A stretch of DNA of 64,000 bases from Microbacterium jejuense (GCF_019511665.1 NZ_JAEUAW010000003.1:346510-410509), one strand, 5' to 3'. Positions 53,222 to 61,421 are shown, numbered from the stretch's first letter. Notes: a model not told the origin generated them from the sequence alone. Program-made: numbers and translations.

Positions 53222-54348
53222 ACCGGCGGGCCGACGTAGCGCGCCGACGGGCGGATGATCTTCGGGTCCGCGGCCTGCTCCAGGATGTGCGCGGTCCACC
53301 CGATCGTGCGGGCGATCGCGAAGGTCGGCGTGAGCATCTCGCGGGGCAGTCCGCACTGCTCCATCACGATCGCTGCCCAGAACTCGACGTTCGCGTGGAG
53401 CTCGCGTCCGGGCTTCGCCTCGGCGAGCAGGCGCTCCGCCGTCCGTTCGAACTCCGCGGCGAGCGCGACGCGCGGTCCGCCGAGGCCCTGCGCGACGCGC
53501 TTCATCAGCTGCGCACGCGGATCGGCGGTGCGGTACACGGCGTGCCCGAAGCCCATGAGCCGTCGGCCCGCGGCCAGCTCGCCTCGGATCCACGGCTCGA
53601 TCCGGTCCGACGTGCCCACGGCATCGAGCCCGTCGAGCGCCCGCGCCGGCGCCCCGCCGTGCAGCGGGCCGGTGAGCGCGCCGAGCGCCCCGGTCAGGCA
53701 TGCCGCGACGTCCGCACCTGTCGACGCGATGACCCGTGCGGTGAATGTCGAGGCGTTGAAGCCGTGGTCCATCACCGAGACGAGATACGCCGTGAGCGCC
53801 CGTTCCACGGCGGGCGTCGGCACGACGCCCGTCACCTGGTGCAGGTACTCGCCCACCACTCCTCGTCCCGCCAGGGCCGGCAGCGGCTCCTCGCCGCGGG
53901 AGCGTCGCCAGAGCGCCGCCACGAGAGGTGCCGTGACGGCGGCCATCGTGACGGCGTCCGCCTCGCGGGCGGCGGGATCGCTGTCGTAGAGGGGACGGAT
54001 GCCGCGCCTCGCGGCCAGCAGCGGCCAGGCGGCCGCCAGCCCGGCCAGCACGTCCGGAGTCAGGCGCGCGACCGCCGTGCCGACAACATCGATGTCCCGC
54101 CCCGCGTCCGCCGCCGCGGCACGGACGCGAGTCCGGAAGGCCGTGGCGGAGGCCTCGGTCGGGGCCTCGCCGGTCACGAGCAGCTGCCAGGCGTCCTCGA
54201 ACGTGGCCGTCTCGGCGAGCTCGACCGCCGACCGGTCGCGGTACTGGTAGAAGCCCTCGCCCCCGCGCACATCGCCCACCGTCGTCTCGGCGACGACGAC
54301 GCCCGCGAGCCCGCGCGGCACGTCGATCGTCGGTTTCGTGGCATCCAT
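53203..54348 (-). CDS. Citrate/2-methylcitrate synthase (CitA type)
   Basis: Condenses acetyl-CoA or propionyl-CoA with oxaloacetate. The 381-residue protein has VMDHGFNASTFTARV, GPLHGGAPARAL (H230), MGFGHAVYRTADPR (H269) and NVEFWAA with E322 in the place of the usual catalytic Asp; as I recall, this Glu is normal in CitA-type enzymes. The last residues lie in the second copy of the 25-bp duplication. It is divergent from a second citrate-synthase-fold gene with an HTH head, a pairing seen in actinobacteria. Confidence 0.92.
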   Translation of the reverse strand: MDATKPTIDVPRGLAGVVVAETTVGDVRGGEGFYQYRDRSAVELAETATFEDAWQLLVTGEAPTEASATAFRTRVRAAAADAGRDIDVVGTAVARLTPDVLAGLAAAWPLLAARRGIRPLYDSDPAAREADAVTMAAVTAPLVAALWRRSRGEEPLPALAGRGVVGEYLHQVTGVVPTPAVERALTAYLVSVMDHGFNASTFTARVIASTGADVAACLTGALGALTGPLHGGAPARALDGLDAVGTSDRIEPWIRGELAAGRRLMGFGHAVYRTADPRAQLMKRVAQGLGGPRVALAAEFERTAERLLAEAKPGRELHANVEFWAAIVMEQCGLPREMLTPTFAIARTIGWTAHILEQAADPKIIRPSARYVGPPVQRPAA

Positions 54349-54380
54349 CTCGGTCTCCGTCCCGCGCGTCCCTCACGCGC

Positions 54381-54386
54381 TACAGT
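54381..54386 (+). promoter_or_regulatory. Candidate -10 box for the HTH-citrate-synthase gene
   Basis: TACAGT would start transcription near 54393, giving a leader of about 44 bases that contains the palindrome at 54420-54432. A weaker alternative is TCGGAT (54424-54429), seven bases before the ATG and inside the palindrome. Confidence 0.4.
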
Positions 54387-54398
54387 CAGTGTCGGAAC

Positions 54399-54432
54399 TT
54401 GATCCTCGTTTCGTCAATCTTGATCGGATCAA
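54399..54432. promoter_or_regulatory. TTGATC repeats and palindrome before the HTH-citrate-synthase gene
   Basis: TTGATCGGATCAA (54420-54432) is a perfect 6-1-6 palindrome ending four bases before the ATG. A further TTGATCC half-site lies at 54399-54405. The sites are placed to block transcription or elongation, and the adjacent gene encodes its own DNA-binding domain, so autoregulation is plausible. Confidence 0.6.
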
Positions 54433-54436
54433 CCTC

Positions 54437-55642
54437 ATGACCGAGCTCCCCCGACTGACCGCGGCGCAGGCCGCCGCCCGACTCGGCGTCAAACCCGAGT
54501 CGCTGTACGCCTACGTCTCGCGGGGACTGCTGTCGCGCGAGCGCGACGCGTCGGGGTCGTCGTTCGATCCCCTGGAGGTCGAGGCCTTCGCGCTGCGACG
54601 CCGCCGCGTGGCGCCGCGCGCGGTGGAGCCGTCCGGCGGCGGCATGCCGCTCATGGTGCTCGACACCGCCCTGGCGCACATCGAGGACGATGAGCTCTTC
54701 TTCCGCGAGCGATCCGCGGCGCGGCTCGCCCGCGAGTCCACTTTCGAGGAGGTCGTCCGGTGGCTGTGGGCTGTCACCGAGTTCCGCGGCCCGGACGACG
54801 CGGATCTCGCCCGCGCGCGCCGCACCGTCGCCACGCTCGGCGATGCGGCGACGCCGCTGGACCGCCTGCTGGCAGCCCTGACGGCCTTCGCGAGCACCGA
54901 CCCGCTGCGCGACGACTCTTCCGCCGACGCGATGACGCGGGCCGGCGCAAGGCTGCTCCGGGGGCTGCCCGCCGCCCTCGCCGATGCGGCCGGGCCCGGC
55001 GAGTCGATCGCCGCGACACTGTGGCGCGCATTGGCAGGGCGCCCGCGCGAGGGCGGCGCGCGTCTTGTGGATGCCGCGCTCGTGCTCGTCGTCGACCACG
55101 ACCTCGCGGTGTCGACGCTCGCGGCCCGAGTGGCGGCATCCGCCCGCGGCTCGGCGTACGCGATCGTCACCGCCGCGCTCGGCGCGTTCGACACGCCGCT
55201 CCACGGCCACGCCAGCAGGGGCGCCGCACGGATGCTCCGCGCCGTGCAGGCCGGAGAGCCCCCGGCGTCGGCGATCGCGAGCGCGGTGCGCGACGGAGGT
55301 CGCGGCATCCCCGGCTTCGGGCAGGCGCTGTATGCCGGCGGCGACATGCGCGCCGTCGTGCTGCGGGAGCTGCTGGCCACGGCGCCGGGCGGCGACGAGG
55401 TCGTCGGCGTGGTGGATGCCGTCACCGCCGAGGTCGCGCGGCACGCCGACGCGCGTCCGAACCTCGACCTCGCGCTGGCCGCCCTCGCACTGTGGGGCGA
55501 CATGGACGACGATGCCGGCGCGGTCGTCTTCGCGATCGGCCGCCTCGCCGGCTGGATCGCCCACGCCGTCGACGAGTACGCGCAGACGCCGATGCGGCTG
55601 CGGCCGCGCGGGCGCTACGTCGGACCGCCTGCGGCCGGCTGA
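54437..55642 (+). CDS. Citrate-synthase-fold protein with N-terminal HTH domain, one catalytic His replaced
   Basis: A 401-residue protein. Residues 5-57 form a MerR/excisionase-type helix-turn-helix with a wing (LTAAQAAARLGVKPESLYAYVSRG, SSFDPLEVEAFALRRRR). The rest is a citrate synthase fold: DHDLAVSTLAARV, TPLHGHAS (H256), GFGQALYAGGDMR and PNLDLALAAL (D344). The second catalytic histidine of GFGH is Gln296. It may have little synthase activity and act as a metabolite-sensing regulator; that is inference. ATG 54437 is chosen because the HTH begins at once; an in-frame GTG at 54389 exists. Confidence 0.85.
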   Translation: MTELPRLTAAQAAARLGVKPESLYAYVSRGLLSRERDASGSSFDPLEVEAFALRRRRVAPRAVEPSGGGMPLMVLDTALAHIEDDELFFRERSAARLARESTFEEVVRWLWAVTEFRGPDDADLARARRTVATLGDAATPLDRLLAALTAFASTDPLRDDSSADAMTRAGARLLRGLPAALADAAGPGESIAATLWRALAGRPREGGARLVDAALVLVVDHDLAVSTLAARVAASARGSAYAIVTAALGAFDTPLHGHASRGAARMLRAVQAGEPPASAIASAVRDGGRGIPGFGQALYAGGDMRAVVLRELLATAPGGDEVVGVVDAVTAEVARHADARPNLDLALAALALWGDMDDDAGAVVFAIGRLAGWIAHAVDEYAQTPMRLRPRGRYVGPPAAG

Positions 55643-55646
55643 CCCC

Positions 55647-56330
55647 TCAGGCCGCGACCGCCCGCATCCACGCCACCACTGCGGGCGCGAGATCGGCCGC
55701 GACGTCGGGCGCGGGGCGTTTGAGCCCCTTCACCTCGAACGAGTGCCCGCCGCCGTCGATCCACGCGACGTCGGCGGTGCGGCACGACGCGACGGCCGCC
55801 TCAAGCTGCGCGTGCGGGTCGATGAACGGGTCGTTCGTCCCTTCGACGAACAGCTGCGGCTGCGGGACGTCGGGGAGGTGCTCCACGCGCGGCTTGTCGG
55901 GTCGGCCGGGCGGATGCAGCGGATAGCCGAGGTACACGAGACCGGCAGGCTCGATGACGCCCTCGGCGGCCGCCATCGAAGCCATGCGTCCCCCATACGA
56001 CTTGCCTGCCGCGAACACCGGCAGCCCCGCCGCCCGTTCGCGCACGACGGCGTCGACCGCCGCCCACGTCGCGATCGCGTGCGCGGCGGGACCCGGCATC
56101 CGCCGTCCCTGCTCGACGTACGGGAAGTTGAATCGCACGGTCGCGACGCCCTGACGCGTGAGAGCGCCGGCGAACCCGAGGAGGAAGGGATGCCGGTACC
56201 CGGCGCCAGCCCCGTGCGCCACCGCCGCGAACGCCCAGGGGTTCGCCGGCACCTCGAACTCGGCCGGCACCTCGACCGGACCGGTCGGCAGGACGACCGC
56301 GATGCGGGCGGAGTCCGCGGGTGTGCTCAC
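55647..56330 (-). CDS. Alpha/beta hydrolase (KANL3/Tex30-like)
   Basis: A 227-residue hydrolase. The nucleophile elbow is AAGKSYGGRMAS, the acid lies in FVEGTNDPFID and the histidine in GGGHSFEVKG, so the triad is complete. VAHGAGAGYRHPFLLGFA is the oxyanion-hole region typical of this subfamily. The substrate is unknown. It starts in a four-base overlap with the upstream stress-protein gene, so both are on one message. Confidence 0.88.
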   Translation of the reverse strand: MSTPADSARIAVVLPTGPVEVPAEFEVPANPWAFAAVAHGAGAGYRHPFLLGFAGALTRQGVATVRFNFPYVEQGRRMPGPAAHAIATWAAVDAVVRERAAGLPVFAAGKSYGGRMASMAAAEGVIEPAGLVYLGYPLHPPGRPDKPRVEHLPDVPQPQLFVEGTNDPFIDPHAQLEAAVASCRTADVAWIDGGGHSFEVKGLKRPAPDVAADLAPAVVAWMRAVAA

Positions 56331-57019
56331 GCCGAGTCGTTCTCGCGGGGCGGCGTTCGGCTGCCGCTGTCGTCCTCACCCGGGGACTCAGGCGCTGCCT
56401 CCGGAGCCTCGGCGGCCGGGGCGCTCGTGGGCGCGGCATCCGTCGACGACGCCACACGCTCGCCGTACTTGGGCGGCTCTGTGGGCTGAGGAGCTGGAGC
56501 GGCAGGAGCCGGAGCGGACGGGACGGGGGACGACGGGGCCGCAGACCTCGACAGCGGGCCCAGCACCTGGCGGGCGCGCTGCACGCTGTTCTGTGCGACG
56601 GTCACCTCGTAGTGGTCGGCCAGCACCTGCATGACGGACGCGTAGTCGCGGCGACGGCGGACGAAGGAGTACGCCACGATGCTCATGAGCATGCCGATGG
56701 CGATGCCGACGAAGAGCACACCCACGAAGGCCTGGATCGGCACCGAGGGCGACCCGATCACGAGGATCGCCGAGAAGAGCAGCCCCAGCAGGATGCCGTT
56801 CACCGCCCCCGATCGTGCCGCCGAGGCGTACCCCAGCCGGCCGGTGATGCGTTCGATCGAGCGCAGGCCCTGTCCGACGATCGCGATGTCGCGCGCCGGG
56901 ATGTCGGCCGCGATCAGCGATGACACCGCCTTCTGCGCCGCCTCGTACGTCGGGAAGTCGGCCACCGTCTGACCGACGGCATCCGAACCCTGCGGGAAGC
57001 GTCCTCCCATCATGGTCAT
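56327..57019 (-). CDS. General stress protein 17M-like membrane protein
   Basis: A 230-residue protein. The N-terminal domain (VADFPTYEAAQKAVSSLIAADIPARDIAIVG) is the heat-induced stress protein YflT/17M type. Two membrane helices (about 62-115) follow, then a Pro/Ala/Ser-rich acidic tail of about 90 residues. ATG 57019 is preceded by GGAGG at eight bases; a second ATG two codons later is possible. It is divergent from the MgtE-N/CBS gene. Confidence 0.83.
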   Translation of the reverse strand: MTMMGGRFPQGSDAVGQTVADFPTYEAAQKAVSSLIAADIPARDIAIVGQGLRSIERITGRLGYASAARSGAVNGILLGLLFSAILVIGSPSVPIQAFVGVLFVGIAIGMLMSIVAYSFVRRRRDYASVMQVLADHYEVTVAQNSVQRARQVLGPLSRSAAPSSPVPSAPAPAAPAPQPTEPPKYGERVASSTDAAPTSAPAAEAPEAAPESPGEDDSGSRTPPRENDSA

Positions 57020-57059
57020 CTCCCCATCCTCCCACGGCACGCGGACTACGCTGGGACGT

Positions 57060-58385
57060 GTGAGCACGCAGAGGGTTTTCGTCGCGCGCCTGTCCGGGTG
57101 CTCGGTCTTCGACCCCGCCGGCGATCGTCTCGGCAAGGTCCGCGACGTCGTCGTCATCTACCGAAAAGACGACCCGCCCCGCGTGATCGGACTGGTCGTC
57201 GAGATCCCCGGCCGGCGCAACGTGTTCGTGTCCATCGGGCGCGTCACGTCGATCGCCACCGGCCAGGTGATCACGACCGGCCTCATCAACGTGCGCCGCT
57301 TCCAGCAGCGCGGCGGCGAGGTCCGCGTCATGGCCGAGATGATCGGCCGCAAGGTCTTCCTCGCGGACGGCTCCGGCACCGCAGTCATCGAGGACGTGGC
57401 GATCGAGCGCAACCGGCTCGGTGAGTGGGACGTCGGCCAGCTTTTCCTGCGCAAGCCCAAGACCAGCGCGTCGCCGTTCGCGAAGGGTCCGACGACGTTC
57501 GCCGCGTGGGACGACGTGCGCGAGCGCCAGGTGCCCGGAGAGGCGCAGTCGGCCGAGCAGCTCGTCGCCACCTACTCGGAGCTGCGCCCCGCCGACCTCG
57601 CCAACACGCTGCTCGATCTTCCCGAGGAGCGCCTGCTCGAGGTCGTCGAGGAGCTCCCCGACGACCGCCTCGCCGATGCCCTCGAAGAGATGCCCGAAGA
57701 GGAGCAGGTGCACATCCTCGAGGCGCTCGACGACGAGCGCGCCGCCGACATCCTCGACGCGATGGAGCCCGACGACGCGGCCGACGTGCTGGGCCAGCTG
57801 CCCGAGGACCAGCGCGAAGAGCTGCTCGAGCTGATGGAGCCCGAAGAGGCGGAGGACGTCCGCGCGCTGCTGAAGTACGGTCCCGACACGGCCGGCGGCC
57901 TCATGACGAGCGAGCCCATCGTGCTGTCGGCCGACGCGACCATCGCCGAGGCGCTCGCCCTCATCCGCCGTCATGAGCTGCACCCCGCGTTGGCGGCGGC
58001 CGTGTTCGTGACGCTTCCGCCCTACGAGACGCCGACGGGGCGTCTGCTGGGCACCGTGCACTTCCAGCGCATGCTGCGCTACCCGCCGCACGAGCGGCTC
58101 GGCGCGATCATCGACGACACGCTCGACCCGGTGCCGGCGACGGCTTCGGCAGCCGAGGTGGCGCGCCTGCTGGCGTCGTACAACCTCGTGTCGCTGCCGG
58201 TCGTCGACCCCGCGCACCGTCTGGTCGGCGCGGTGAGCGTCGACGATGTGCTCGACTACCTCCTTCCGGAGGACTGGAGATCTCAGGATGCCGCCGATGA
58301 ACGCGCGGCGGCCGAGACCGTCCCCACGACCACGGCGAGCACGCCGTTTCTCGGCAAGCCGTTCGGCGCAGGCAGGAGGCGCTGA
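57060..58385 (+). CDS. Soluble PRC-barrel-like / MgtE-N / CBS-domain protein
   Basis: A 441-residue protein that has the regulatory parts of an MgtE magnesium channel but no channel helices. Residues 1-150 look like one or two PRC-barrel-like units (DRLGKVRDVVVIYR). About 165-280 is the MgtE N-terminal superhelix (LEEMPEEEQVHILEALDDERAADILDAMEPDDAADVL). About 285-420 holds two CBS domains (MTSEPIVLSADATIAEAL; LPVVDPAHRLVGAVSVDDVL). The GTG is seven bases after TACGCT (57047-57052). It is coupled to a DUF1003 gene and may sense Mg2+ or nucleotides. Confidence 0.88.
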   Translation: MSTQRVFVARLSGCSVFDPAGDRLGKVRDVVVIYRKDDPPRVIGLVVEIPGRRNVFVSIGRVTSIATGQVITTGLINVRRFQQRGGEVRVMAEMIGRKVFLADGSGTAVIEDVAIERNRLGEWDVGQLFLRKPKTSASPFAKGPTTFAAWDDVRERQVPGEAQSAEQLVATYSELRPADLANTLLDLPEERLLEVVEELPDDRLADALEEMPEEEQVHILEALDDERAADILDAMEPDDAADVLGQLPEDQREELLELMEPEEAEDVRALLKYGPDTAGGLMTSEPIVLSADATIAEALALIRRHELHPALAAAVFVTLPPYETPTGRLLGTVHFQRMLRYPPHERLGAIIDDTLDPVPATASAAEVARLLASYNLVSLPVVDPAHRLVGAVSVDDVLDYLLPEDWRSQDAADERAAAETVPTTTASTPFLGKPFGAGRRR

Positions 58386-58912
58386 TGGCACGCACGACCC
58401 GCCAGCCGGCGCTCGACGCGCCCCGCGGCCGCTCGGGCATGCTGCAGCGCGGCCCGCAGCAGCAGTCCAGCGACCGCTTCGGGCGCTTCTCCGAGGCGTT
58501 CGCCCGTGCGATGGGAACCTCGGGGTTCCTCATCGGCATGACGATCTTCGTGGCGGTGTGGCTGTGCTGGAACATCTTCATGCCGCCGCAGCTGCAGTTC
58601 GACCCGGCAGCGACCAACTTCACGCTGCTGACGCTGATCCTCTCGCTTCAGGCGTCGTACGCCGCTCCCCTCATCCTGTTGGCGCAGAACCGGCAGGATG
58701 ACCGCGACCGCGTCCAGATCGAGCAGGACCGCCAGCGCGCCGAGCGCAATCTCGCCGACACCGAATACCTCGCCCGCGAGGTCGTGGCGCTGCGCATGGC
58801 GGTCAACGAGTTCTCGGAGCAGGTGCTCACGCGCGACATGCTGCGGGCGGAGCTCCGTTCCCTGCTCGACAAGCTCGACACTCCCGAGGTCGAGGGCGGC
58901 ACCGCACGATGA
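58385..58912 (+). CDS. DUF1003 membrane protein
   Basis: A 175-residue protein with two membrane helices (GTSGFLIGMTIFVAVWLCWNIF and FTLLTLILSLQASYAAPLILL) and the family signature QNRQDDRDRVQIEQDRQRAERN leading into a coiled-coil tail. Its ATG shares one base with the previous stop. Pairing with the MgtE-N/CBS protein is common in actinobacteria and suggests that the two proteins work together at the membrane. Confidence 0.92.
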   Translation: MARTTRQPALDAPRGRSGMLQRGPQQQSSDRFGRFSEAFARAMGTSGFLIGMTIFVAVWLCWNIFMPPQLQFDPAATNFTLLTLILSLQASYAAPLILLAQNRQDDRDRVQIEQDRQRAERNLADTEYLAREVVALRMAVNEFSEQVLTRDMLRAELRSLLDKLDTPEVEGGTAR

Positions 58913-60066
58913 CAGGTGCATCCCTCGCGGACGCCGTCCGCGCGGCGGTCGGCGCGGTCTCGGACCCCGAGCTGCGGCGGCCGATCGGTGAGCTCGACAT
59001 GGTGCGCGACATCTCCGTCGACGCCGGCGTCGCCCACGTCGCCATCGCCCTGACGATCGTGGGCTGCCCGGCCGCCGATCGCATCGCCGCCGATGTCACG
59101 GTGGCTGCGGCATCCGTCCCCGGCGTCGCCGACGTCGCGCTCGAGGTGGGCGTCATGACGCCGGCCGAACGGCACGCGCTGACCGAGCGCCTGCGCGGCG
59201 GGCGCTCGCGCGAGATGCCCTTCGGGCCGGGCACGCTCACGCGCGTCATCGCGGTCACCAGCGGCAAGGGCGGTGTCGGCAAGTCCACCGTGACGGCCAA
59301 CCTCGCCGCAGCCCTCGCCGCGCGCGGCCTCGCGGTGGGACTCATCGACGCCGATGTGCACGGCTTCTCGATCCCCGGTCAGCTCGGACTCGTCGACCCC
59401 GACGGCGGAGTGCCGCAGCCCACGCGCGTGGACGACCTCATGCTGCCGCCCGTCGCGCACGGCGTGAAGGTCATCTCGATCGGCATGTTCCTCCGCCGCG
59501 CCGACGGCGACGCCGCGCCGCTGGGCGCGGTCGCCTGGCGCGGGCCGATGCTGCATCGCACGGTGCAGCAGTTCCTCACGGACGTGTACTTCGGCGACCT
59601 CGATGTGCTGCTCCTCGACATGCCGCCCGGGACCGGCGACGTCGCGATCTCGGTGGGTCAGCTGCTCCCCAACGCGGAGGTGCTCGTCGTCACGACGCCG
59701 CAGACCGCGGCGTCCGACGTCGCTGTGCGCAGCGGCCTCGTGGCGCGGCAGACCGGCCAGAAGGTGATCGGCGTCGTCGAGAACATGGCGGCCATGGCCC
59801 TGCCCGACGGCACGGTCCTCGATCTGTTCGGCGCCGGCGGAGGTGCTGCCGTCGCGGCCGCACTCTCCGCGTCCGGCGACGACGTCCCGCTCCTGGCGTC
59901 GGTGCCCCTCAGCCCGGTGCTGCGAGGGGACGCGGATGCCGGCATCCCGGCCGTTCTCGCGCACCCCGACGACCCGGCGGCGCGGGCGATCACCGAGGTC
60001 GCCGACGCCGTCGCGCGCGCGCCGCGAGGGCTCGCCGGGCGACGTCTGCCGTTCCGCCCGCGCTGA
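58909..60066 (+). CDS. mrp: Mrp/NBP35-family P-loop ATPase (iron-sulfur carrier type), CxxC lost
   Basis: A 385-residue protein with an N-terminal DUF59/MIP18 domain (VSDPELRRPIGELDMVRDI) and a deviant Walker A GKGGVGKSTVTANLA. LLLDMPPGTGDVAIS is the Walker B and switch region. The segment ENMAAMALPDGTVLDLFGAGGG stands where many homologues carry CPxC, the cysteine pair that binds a bridging Fe-S cluster; no cysteine is here. The ATG overlaps the DUF1003 stop as ATGA. Function in Fe-S assembly is therefore less certain. Confidence 0.9.
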   Translation: MTGASLADAVRAAVGAVSDPELRRPIGELDMVRDISVDAGVAHVAIALTIVGCPAADRIAADVTVAAASVPGVADVALEVGVMTPAERHALTERLRGGRSREMPFGPGTLTRVIAVTSGKGGVGKSTVTANLAAALAARGLAVGLIDADVHGFSIPGQLGLVDPDGGVPQPTRVDDLMLPPVAHGVKVISIGMFLRRADGDAAPLGAVAWRGPMLHRTVQQFLTDVYFGDLDVLLLDMPPGTGDVAISVGQLLPNAEVLVVTTPQTAASDVAVRSGLVARQTGQKVIGVVENMAAMALPDGTVLDLFGAGGGAAVAAALSASGDDVPLLASVPLSPVLRGDADAGIPAVLAHPDDPAARAITEVADAVARAPRGLAGRRLPFRPR

Positions 60067-60087
60067 CGCGCGGTCTGCGGGGCGGGC

Positions 60088-60468
60088 TCAGGTGGCCTCG
60101 TCGTCGTACGGCGGAGGACCGTCGAGGCCGCGGAACGTCGCACGCGGCGCCGGATCCGGGGCGGCGACAGCAGTCGCCGTCGCGGCGGCCGCCGCGCGCG
60201 GCGCGACCGGGGCGTCATCGAGCAGCGCCTCGCGGATGATGCGGCGGGGATCGTACTGGCGCGGATCGAGCGTGCGCCAGTCGACGTCGTCGAAGTCCTC
60301 GCCCATCTCGTCGCGCACGCGCGTGCGCGCGGTCGACACCCACTCCCGCGCGCGCTTGGTCAGGGTCGCCAGCGACTCCGCGTAGCGAGGAAGGCGCTCA
60401 GGCCCCAGGATGAGCGCAGCGACGACACCGATCAGCAGCAGCTTCTCGATGGTGAGGCCGAAGATCAT
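60088..60468 (-). CDS. tatB: Twin-arginine translocase subunit TatB
   Basis: A 126-residue protein with one N-terminal membrane helix (TIEKLLLIGVVAALILGPERLP), the hinge GPERLPRYAESL and an amphipathic helix, as in TatA/TatB. The longer C-terminal tail and the Glu near the start point to TatB. ATG 60468 has TAACCT six bases upstream on the minus strand (60475-60480). tatA and tatC are not nearby, as is usual in actinobacteria. Confidence 0.88.
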   Translation of the reverse strand: MIFGLTIEKLLLIGVVAALILGPERLPRYAESLATLTKRAREWVSTARTRVRDEMGEDFDDVDWRTLDPRQYDPRRIIREALLDDAPVAPRAAAAATATAVAAPDPAPRATFRGLDGPPPYDDEAT

Positions 60469-60540
60469 GACATCAGGTTACCGCCGTGCCTGCTCCGCCA
60501 GCGCCGCGGGGCCGCGTAGGCTGGCGGGCGGAGGATTCGC

Positions 60541-61176
60541 ATGGGAGAGCAGAACGCGAACCAGCGGTTCGTCGACGAAGCCACGAGTGAGCCCGATCAC
60601 ATCGCGGCGGCGCGCGCTCACGCGCTCGAACTCGGCGCCGCTCCGGTGAGCCCGGCGATCGGCGCGCAGTGCGCCGTCATCGCCGCGGCGTCGCAGGCGC
60701 TCAACATCGTCGAGATCGGCACCGGCGCCGGGGTGTCGGGACTGTGGCTGCTGCACGGCTCGCCGCGCGCGACGCTCACCACGATCGACAAGGAGCCCGA
60801 GCACCTGGGCGCGGCGCGTCAGGCCTTCTCGGACGCGCGGATCCCGGTCGCACGCGCCCGGTTCATCACCGGTCGGGCATCCGAGGTCCTGCCCCGCATG
60901 AACGAGGCGTCGTACGACATCGTGCTCGTGGATGCCGATCCCGAGGGCGTCATCGAGTACGTCGAGCACGGGCTGCGCCTGGTGCGGGCCGGCGGGACGG
61001 TCCTCGTGCCCCGCGTGCTCGCCGGAGGCGCGGTCGCCGACCCTGTCCGCCGCGACGCGGTGACGACGTCGTACCGCTCGCTCATCCAAGAGACGCAGGC
61101 CTCCCCCGCGGTCATCGGCGCCCTATCCATCACCGGCGAAGGACTCCTCCAGCTCACCACGGTCCCCGCGGCCTGA
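60541..61176 (+). CDS. SAM-dependent O-methyltransferase
   Basis: A 211-residue class I methyltransferase of the catechol O-methyltransferase-like group. IVEIGTGAGVSGLWLL binds SAM, LTTIDKEPEHL holds the ribose-binding acid, and YDIVLVDADPEGVIEYVEHG is the metal-binding region. GGAGG lies seven bases before the ATG. A homologue stands near tatB in mycobacteria (Rv1220c). Substrate unknown. Confidence 0.9.
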   Translation: MGEQNANQRFVDEATSEPDHIAAARAHALELGAAPVSPAIGAQCAVIAAASQALNIVEIGTGAGVSGLWLLHGSPRATLTTIDKEPEHLGAARQAFSDARIPVARARFITGRASEVLPRMNEASYDIVLVDADPEGVIEYVEHGLRLVRAGGTVLVPRVLAGGAVADPVRRDAVTTSYRSLIQETQASPAVIGALSITGEGLLQLTTVPAA

Positions 61177-61204
61177 GATCGAGATCGCGCGCCGCGCCGA
61201 GACG

Positions 61205-61236
61205 CCGAAAGGCCGGTCCGAAGACCGGCCTTTCGG
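61205..61236. terminator. Bidirectional 14-bp hairpin between convergent genes
   Basis: CCGAAAGGCCGGTC (61205-61218) pairs exactly with its complement at 61223-61236 around a CGAA loop. It lies between the methyltransferase stop and the DUF3117 stop and can end both messages. Confidence 0.87.
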
Positions 61237-61247
61237 GACGATGCGAC

Positions 61248-61421
61248 TTACGCGGCGTTGACGACGCCACCCAGAACGTCGTAGAGCTCTTTAGCCTCAG
61301 CGTCGTTCACGGAGACGACCAGACGGCCCCCACCCTCGAGCGGCACCCGCACGATGATGAGTCGGCCCTCCTTCACGGCCTCCATCGGCCCGTCTCCGGT
61401 TCTCGGCTTCATGGCTGCCAT
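61248..61421 (-). CDS. DUF3117 family small protein
   Basis: A 57-residue protein conserved across actinobacteria, function unknown: MAAMKPRTGDGPMEAVKEGR, then IIVRVPLEGGGRLVVSV and ELYDVLGGVV. It looks like a small beta-sheet protein. ATG 61421 is five bases after AAAGGAG. A TAAACT box on the minus strand at 61455-61460 gives a leader of about 25 bases. Base composition is less GC-rich than its neighbours, fitting a highly expressed gene. Confidence 0.93.
   Translation of the reverse strand: MAAMKPRTGDGPMEAVKEGRLIIVRVPLEGGGRLVVSVNDAEAKELYDVLGGVVNAA

Noticed and set aside
53203..54348. Loss of the catalytic Asp in the CitA-type citrate synthase (E322)
   Set aside because: From memory the Glu is normal for CitA-type enzymes, so it is not taken as evidence of inactivation.
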